Positions 60,189-64,000 of a stretch of DNA of 64,000 nt are shown piece by piece. The stretch's first letter is position 1. Every line of letters starts with the position of its first letter. The translations under genes were made by a program, and so were the position numbers. The stretch comes from Flagellimonas pelagia (lineage in GTDB: Bacteria; Bacteroidota; Bacteroidia; Flavobacteriales; Flavobacteriaceae). The notes beneath the pieces were generated by a model. The model was not told where the DNA came from. It saw only the letters and a list, made by a program, of their open reading frames with translations, and made no database searches. The DNA is taken from the NCBI RefSeq assembly GCF_003584135.1, contig NZ_QXFI01000031.1, forward strand, positions 1 through 64,000. Reading direction: 5' to 3'.

Positions 60189-61355
60189 TCAGGAAATGAG
60201 TTTGCATTTGATCAGGTCTCCTTTTTTAAATTTTTGTCCCAATTCAACAAAGGCAAGGGCATTGCCCAAAGCCATAGATTGAATCATGGACGAACCTTGG
60301 CCATCCAAAATCTCAACACCGTCTGAGGCTATTCGAGCCTTTAAAAAGGAAGGGCGGTCAAAACGATTTTCATATGCATGTTGAAGAGGGAATTCATACC
60401 AAGGCAATCCCAAATCCTTATGTCCACTCCATTTTTGGAGCAAAGGCAGTACATAAATAAAAAAACAGGTCAGCGATGAAGCCGGATTCCCTGGCAAAGC
60501 AAACACAAACTGATTATCCCTTCTGCCAAAATACAGGGGTTTTCCTGGTTTTTGGAAGACTTTATAGAACAGTTCCTGAACTCCATTTTCTTCCAAAGCC
60601 TGCTTTACAAAATCATAATCACCTACCGAAATACCTCCTGAAACAATTAAGACATCACAGGTTCCCATGGATTTTTGGATGCTTTTTTTGGTCTCCTCAA
60701 AATCATCCTTCACTTGTTGCTGTTGGGCACATTGAAACCCGAACTGCTCCAACGCCCCAGCAATTGCATAGCTATTGGATTCATAAATCTGCCCTTCCTG
60801 TTTTGGTTGACCGGGTTTCACCAATTCATTTCCCGTGGTGATCATATGGATATTTGGCTTGGAAAACACCCTTACGGTTTCCAATCCTAAACTTCCGATC
60901 AGTCCCAAGGAAGAAGGGTTTAACACATGGCCTTTTTGAAGCACCAATTGTCCTTTTTGGAGTTCGGCCCCTTTCTTACGGATGCTTTGGCCAGCCTTGG
61001 GCATTTCATCCAAAAAAAGAGTATCTCCTTCTACCTTTGTTTTTTCCTGCATCATCACCGCCGAGGCACTGGAGGGAACCTTTGCTCCCGTGAAAATCCG
61101 GACGGCCTCCCCATCCTGAAGAGGTACCTCTTTTACATCTCCTGCAGCAATTTCTCCCACAATTTTATATTCCAGATGAAGTCCGCAAAGGGCATACCCA
61201 TCCATCGCCGAATTGTCAAAAGCAGGCATATCAAAAGGGGCTATGATGTCTTCGGAAAGGGCAAAACCCAAAACTTCTTGAAGTGGTTTGGTTTCCACTT
61301 TAGAAATTATATCCTGACTTTCAATACTATTGAGGGCTTCTTCGATGGTTACCAT
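60189..61355 (-). CDS. moeA: Molybdopterin molybdotransferase MoeA
   Basis: Inserts molybdenum into adenylylated molybdopterin. The 388-residue product has the typical order: N-terminal domain (VTIEEALNSIESQDI), DMPAFDNSAMDGYAL near residue 42, AVRIFTGAKVPSSASAVMMQEKTKVEG near 85, ITTGNELV near 168, and the MoCF-binding domain with VSGGISVGDYDFVKQAL near 240 and ALPGNPASSLTCFFIYVLPLL near 290. Its start overlaps the moaA stop by one base, so translation is coupled. Confidence 0.94.
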   Translation of the reverse strand: MVTIEEALNSIESQDIISKVETKPLQEVLGFALSEDIIAPFDMPAFDNSAMDGYALCGLHLEYKIVGEIAAGDVKEVPLQDGEAVRIFTGAKVPSSASAVMMQEKTKVEGDTLFLDEMPKAGQSIRKKGAELQKGQLVLQKGHVLNPSSLGLIGSLGLETVRVFSKPNIHMITTGNELVKPGQPKQEGQIYESNSYAIAGALEQFGFQCAQQQQVKDDFEETKKSIQKSMGTCDVLIVSGGISVGDYDFVKQALEENGVQELFYKVFQKPGKPLYFGRRDNQFVFALPGNPASSLTCFFIYVLPLLQKWSGHKDLGLPWYEFPLQHAYENRFDRPSFLKARIASDGVEILDGQGSSMIQSMALGNALAFVELGQKFKKGDLIKCKLIS

Positions 61356-62347
61356 TATCCTCCTATTGATATCATAGATCGGTTTTGCTCGTAGTGTTCC
61401 TCCTCCATTTTCACTTCCATGCCGTCCCGCGAATGTTTTTTGGATTTGATGGCGTTGATAATGATGTCATCCAATTTTTCACCGTTCCGTAAATGCGAGA
61501 GCAAATCGGTCTCCGAGGTAGCAAACAAACAGTTTTTCATCTTTCCATCCGCCGTAAGCCTAATCCTATTGCAATCATCACAAAAAGGATTGGTGATGGT
61601 GCTTACAATACCGAAACTGCCTTGGTGTCCCTTCACCCTAAAATTGGTGGAAGTACTGTGTTTCGGGTTTTGTAGTTCTTCAATTTCACCAAAATTGGAG
61701 CCGATGGTCTGTAAAATTTCCTCTCTTCCCACACCTTTGCTCCAATCCCATTTATTACCCTTAAAAGGCATGAACTCAATGAATTTGATCACAAGATTTT
61801 TATCCTTGGTGAGGGCTATAAAATCATTGATCTCGTTATTGTTCACTCCCTTGATGAGTACCACGTTGAGTTTAATTTCCATATCCATCTCAAGGGCACG
61901 GTTCAAATTGGCCATGATCCGTTCGTAATAGTCCCGTTTGGTGATGAACACAGACTTAGCCTTATCCAACGTATCCAAACTAAAATTGATTTTCCGGAGT
62001 CCAACCTTTTCAAAAAGGTCCAGGTATTTATCCAGAACGATGCCATTGGTCGTCAACTTGAGTGTCACACCCAATTTGGACAGTTCTTCCACCAAAAAAT
62101 CAAAATTCTTCCGAACCAAAGGTTCACCCCCTGTCAACCGGATGGTATGTACTCCCAAATCCCCGAACGTACGTGCCATCTCAATGATTTCTTCCAACGT
62201 CATGATGTTGGGTTTTTCAATCAATTCGATACCTTCTTCGGGCATACAGTAAAAACAGCGTAGGTTGCACCGATCCGTCAACGAAATCCTGAGATACGTA
62301 TGCGGCCTGCCGAAATTGTCAATTATTTTGGGGGTTCTTTCAATCAT
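61355..62347 (-). CDS. moaA: GTP 3',8-cyclase MoaA
   Basis: Radical SAM enzyme of 330 residues that rearranges GTP in the first step of molybdopterin synthesis. The N-terminal cluster is CNLRCFYC (CxxxCxxC) with DRCNLRCFYCMPEEGIEL near residue 31. The C-terminal cluster is NPFCDDCNRIRLTADGKMKNCLF. The protein ends in GG (MISIGG), the functional terminus in MoaA. It overlaps moaCB by 8 bases, and moeA by 1. Confidence 0.95.
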   Translation of the reverse strand: MIERTPKIIDNFGRPHTYLRISLTDRCNLRCFYCMPEEGIELIEKPNIMTLEEIIEMARTFGDLGVHTIRLTGGEPLVRKNFDFLVEELSKLGVTLKLTTNGIVLDKYLDLFEKVGLRKINFSLDTLDKAKSVFITKRDYYERIMANLNRALEMDMEIKLNVVLIKGVNNNEINDFIALTKDKNLVIKFIEFMPFKGNKWDWSKGVGREEILQTIGSNFGEIEELQNPKHSTSTNFRVKGHQGSFGIVSTITNPFCDDCNRIRLTADGKMKNCLFATSETDLLSHLRNGEKLDDIIINAIKSKKHSRDGMEVKMEEEHYEQNRSMISIGG

Positions 62348-63236
62348 GTCGTTTTCCTTCTATCACCTTAAATGCATGCAACACATGTGGAAAAATGGCT
62401 TCCATGGACTCTAAAGCCCCACGGGCCGAACCTGGGAGCGCCAATATCAATTTTCCGTCTTTTATCCCCGCTATGGAACGAGAAAACATGGCATACGTCA
62501 TACGGTCCTGACCATAACTTCGCATTTGTTCCTCCACTCCTTTCAACCTAATATCCAATAAAGGTTCCAAGGTTTGAGGGGTTACATCTCGGGGACCAAT
62601 ACCCGTTCCACCGGTGTAAATAATGAGATCCGATGAGGTGGTCTCCAAAATCTTTACAATCTCCGATGGTTCATCCGGGATAATGGTTTTAATCGTTTCC
62701 AGTCCTAATGACTGAAGCTTTTCCACAATGCCTTTGCCTGCGGTATCCTCTCCTTTGCCTTTGGAAATGGTATCCGAACAGACCACCACATGAGCTTTTA
62801 AACCTTCAGTGTTGACCTTGTAGGACGATTTTCCGCCTTTCTTGGATTTCAACCGAATGGTGCCGATTTCCACATTTTTATCGATGGGTTTCAGCATATC
62901 GTACATGGTGAGTGCCACCACGCTGGCCCCGTGCATTGCCTCTACCTCTACCCCTGTTTTATAAATCGTTTTCACCGTCATGGTAATGTAAATCTCTAGC
63001 CCTTTGATTTCGTATTCAATCCCGGTGTACTCAATCGGCAACGGATGACAATCCGGTAAAAGGTCTGGCGTTTTTTTTACCCCTAAAAGTCCAGCGGCTT
63101 TGGCCATTTCGAACACATTTCCCTTGGGAACCTGATTGTTCTTCAGGGCATTGATGGTTTCCTGACTGCTCGTTTTCACGATGGCCTCCGCGGTAGCTTC
63201 CCGCAAGGTGTTCACTTTGTGTGTTATATCGACCAT
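62340..63236 (-). CDS. Fused MoaC-MoaB molybdenum cofactor protein
   Basis: A 298-residue fusion. The first half (residues 1-145) is MoaC-like, completing cyclic pyranopterin monophosphate formation with MoaA: VDITHKVNTLREATAEA, PDLLPDCHPLPIEYTG and VEAMHGASVVALTMYDMLKPID, with key residues of the active site. The second half (residues about 155-298) is MoaB/MogA-like: HVVVCSDTISKGKGEDTAGKGIVEKLQSLG and IIYTGGTGIGPRDVTPQTLEPLLD, which binds molybdopterin. Fusions of this type are common in Bacteroidetes. The gene lies directly after moaE on the same strand. Confidence 0.93.
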   Translation of the reverse strand: MVDITHKVNTLREATAEAIVKTSSQETINALKNNQVPKGNVFEMAKAAGLLGVKKTPDLLPDCHPLPIEYTGIEYEIKGLEIYITMTVKTIYKTGVEVEAMHGASVVALTMYDMLKPIDKNVEIGTIRLKSKKGGKSSYKVNTEGLKAHVVVCSDTISKGKGEDTAGKGIVEKLQSLGLETIKTIIPDEPSEIVKILETTSSDLIIYTGGTGIGPRDVTPQTLEPLLDIRLKGVEEQMRSYGQDRMTYAMFSRSIAGIKDGKLILALPGSARGALESMEAIFPHVLHAFKVIEGKRHD

Positions 63237-63680
63237 TTACTTATTCACTTTCCATTGATGGGTTTCATCCTCGAAGATTTCCTTACCGAAGATGGGTACT
63301 TTCGCCTTGATTTCCTCCACAAAATAATTAGTGGCCTCAATAGCAATCTTTCTATGGGCGGATGAAGTAAAAACGAACAAACAAAGTTCCCCTGTCTTCA
63401 CGGTGCCCAAACTATGGTAAATATGGGCACAGGTAATATCGAATTTGGCAAAAGCTGCTTCCCTTATTTCATGAAATACTTTTTCGGCCATTTCTTCATA
63501 GGCCGTATACTCAATTGCGGCCACTGTTTTGCCATCAATTTTATCGGCCCTTATCTGGCCCAGAAAAATGCTGTGTGCCCCAATGTTGGTCTTGCTCTGA
63601 TGATTGGTCACCGATTGCGCAATTTTCTCTGGGGGTATGGCCCCTTCCACAAAAACCTTTTTTACTTTTTTAGTCTCCAT
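63237..63680 (-). CDS. moaE: Molybdopterin synthase large subunit MoaE
   Basis: About 147 residues from ATG 63680 (METKKVKKVFVEGAIPPEKIAQ), which overlaps the stop of the upstream ThiF-rhodanese gene by 11 bases; the frame to 63710 would run further into that gene. MoaE forms molybdopterin synthase with MoaD and transfers two sulfurs. Visible motifs are GAHSIFLGQIRADK near residue 35, and TSSAHRKIAIEATNYFVEEIKAKVPIFGKEIF, with catalytic-type Arg and Lys residues. MoaD is not in the window and is probably upstream beyond base 64000. Confidence 0.9.
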   Translation of the reverse strand: METKKVKKVFVEGAIPPEKIAQSVTNHQSKTNIGAHSIFLGQIRADKIDGKTVAAIEYTAYEEMAEKVFHEIREAAFAKFDITCAHIYHSLGTVKTGELCLFVFTSSAHRKIAIEATNYFVEEIKAKVPIFGKEIFEDETHQWKVNK

Positions 63681-64000
63681 TGATGATGGTTTCAATTCCT
63701 CCTTCCACATTGATTAGGTTGTTGAACCCGAATTCCCGTTCCAATATTTCTATGGCATTTTGACTCCGTTTTCCGGATTGACAAAACACCATAACCTCTT
63801 GATCTTTTGGTATTTCATGATGGCGCACCACAAGGTCTGCCATCGGAATTTTTAAAATGTTGTTTCCACTGGGTTTGGGCTGTTCAAAGGTTTCTCTGAC
63901 ATCCAAATACCATTGAAATTCACTTTTTAAGGTGCATTCCAATTTTACGGGTACAATGCCATTCGTTTTGATTTTTTCAATCTCTTCCGGACGCTTTTTA
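63670..64000 (-). CDS. ThiF/MoeB-rhodanese protein, C-terminal part (5' cut off)
   Basis: Open in frame from base 64000 to the stop at 63670, so only about 110 C-terminal residues are visible. They form a rhodanese domain: YLDVRETFEQPKPSGNNILKIPMADLV, then the active cysteine in VMVFCQSGKRSQNAIEIL and NVEGGIETIING at the end. Position just upstream of moaE and moaCB fits the C-terminal rhodanese of a HesA/MoeB/ThiF-type adenylyltransferase that activates MoaD. No ATG is needed inside the window; a TTG at 63942 is not a likely start because the frame continues beyond it. Confidence 0.78.
   Translation of the reverse strand, partial: KKRPEEIEKIKTNGIVPVKLECTLKSEFQWYLDVRETFEQPKPSGNNILKIPMADLVVRHHEIPKDQEVMVFCQSGKRSQNAIEILEREFGFNNLINVEGGIETIINGD

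Noticed and set aside
1-64000. Search for CRISPR arrays, tRNA, rRNA, insertion sequences, phage genes and toxin-antitoxin pairs
   Set aside because: No regular repeat-spacer pattern, cloverleaf-like stretch, rRNA-like sequence, transposase or phage structural gene was recognised by reading; short RNAs could still be missed.

Overview
The window looks like chromosome from a marine member of the Flavobacteriaceae (Bacteroidetes), close in style to Muricauda or Maribacter-type genomes. This rests on a SusC/SusD pair with its FecR and ECF sigma factor, STN-domain TonB receptors, TldD/TldE, MoxR/DUF58/BatA operons, A-rich leaders with few Shine-Dalgarno sites, and several matches to the Bacteroidetes -7 element (TAnnTTTG). 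No rRNA, tRNA, insertion sequence, prophage or CRISPR array was seen. Most genes lie on the minus strand. Region 1 (1-15131, minus) is a sugar-acid utilisation locus. It runs, in transcription order, ECF sigma factor, FecR anti-sigma, SusC, SusD, an exported enolase-superfamily dehydratase-like protein, an exported RraA-like aldolase-fold protein, a DUF4440 lipoprotein, a PQQ dehydrogenase lipoprotein with a cytochrome c domain, a BASS-type symporter, KDG kinase and KDPG aldolase (cut by the window edge). Read together, the locus suggests outer-membrane uptake, periplasmic oxidation and dehydration of a sugar to a 2-keto-3-deoxy acid, import, and entry into the lower Entner-Doudoroff pathway. 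Region 2 (15386-26454, minus) holds a MoxR-DUF58-BatA envelope operon with a 54-residue membrane protein tucked between MoxR and DUF58, followed by the TldE/TldD protease pair. Region 3 (26792-29649, plus) has an aspartate racemase-like gene, a 1-Cys peroxiredoxin and a CstB-like persulfide dioxygenase/rhodanese fusion. Region 4 (29704-37519, minus) has a zinc alcohol dehydrogenase and a TetR-controlled efflux operon (TolC, HlyD, two ABC ATPases, two ABC permeases). Region 5 (37674-51000) carries a cardiolipin synthase, a D-lactate dehydrogenase-like gene and a dense stress cluster: Hsp20, five tandem-domain universal stress proteins, CbpA/CbpM, two paralogous coiled-coil proteins, and a PAS histidine kinase overlapping a response regulator with a CRP/FNR-type output. 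Nearly every minus-strand transcription unit here is preceded by a TGA-N6-TCA dyad at a near-constant distance from a -7-like element. I read this as a local CRP/FNR-type regulon, and it is the most interesting signal in the window. Region 6 (51096-58879) has uracil phosphoribosyltransferase, a beta-CASP RNA hydrolase, an ATP-cone/PD-(D/E)XK fusion, a run of small secreted or stress proteins, a membrane-bound AraC regulator and a DJ-1/PfpI protein. Region 7 (59066-64000) is a molybdenum cofactor operon (ThiF/MoeB-rhodanese fragment, MoaE, MoaC-MoaB fusion, MoaA, MoeA and a TauE/SafE permease) with a convergent ModE-like regulator.
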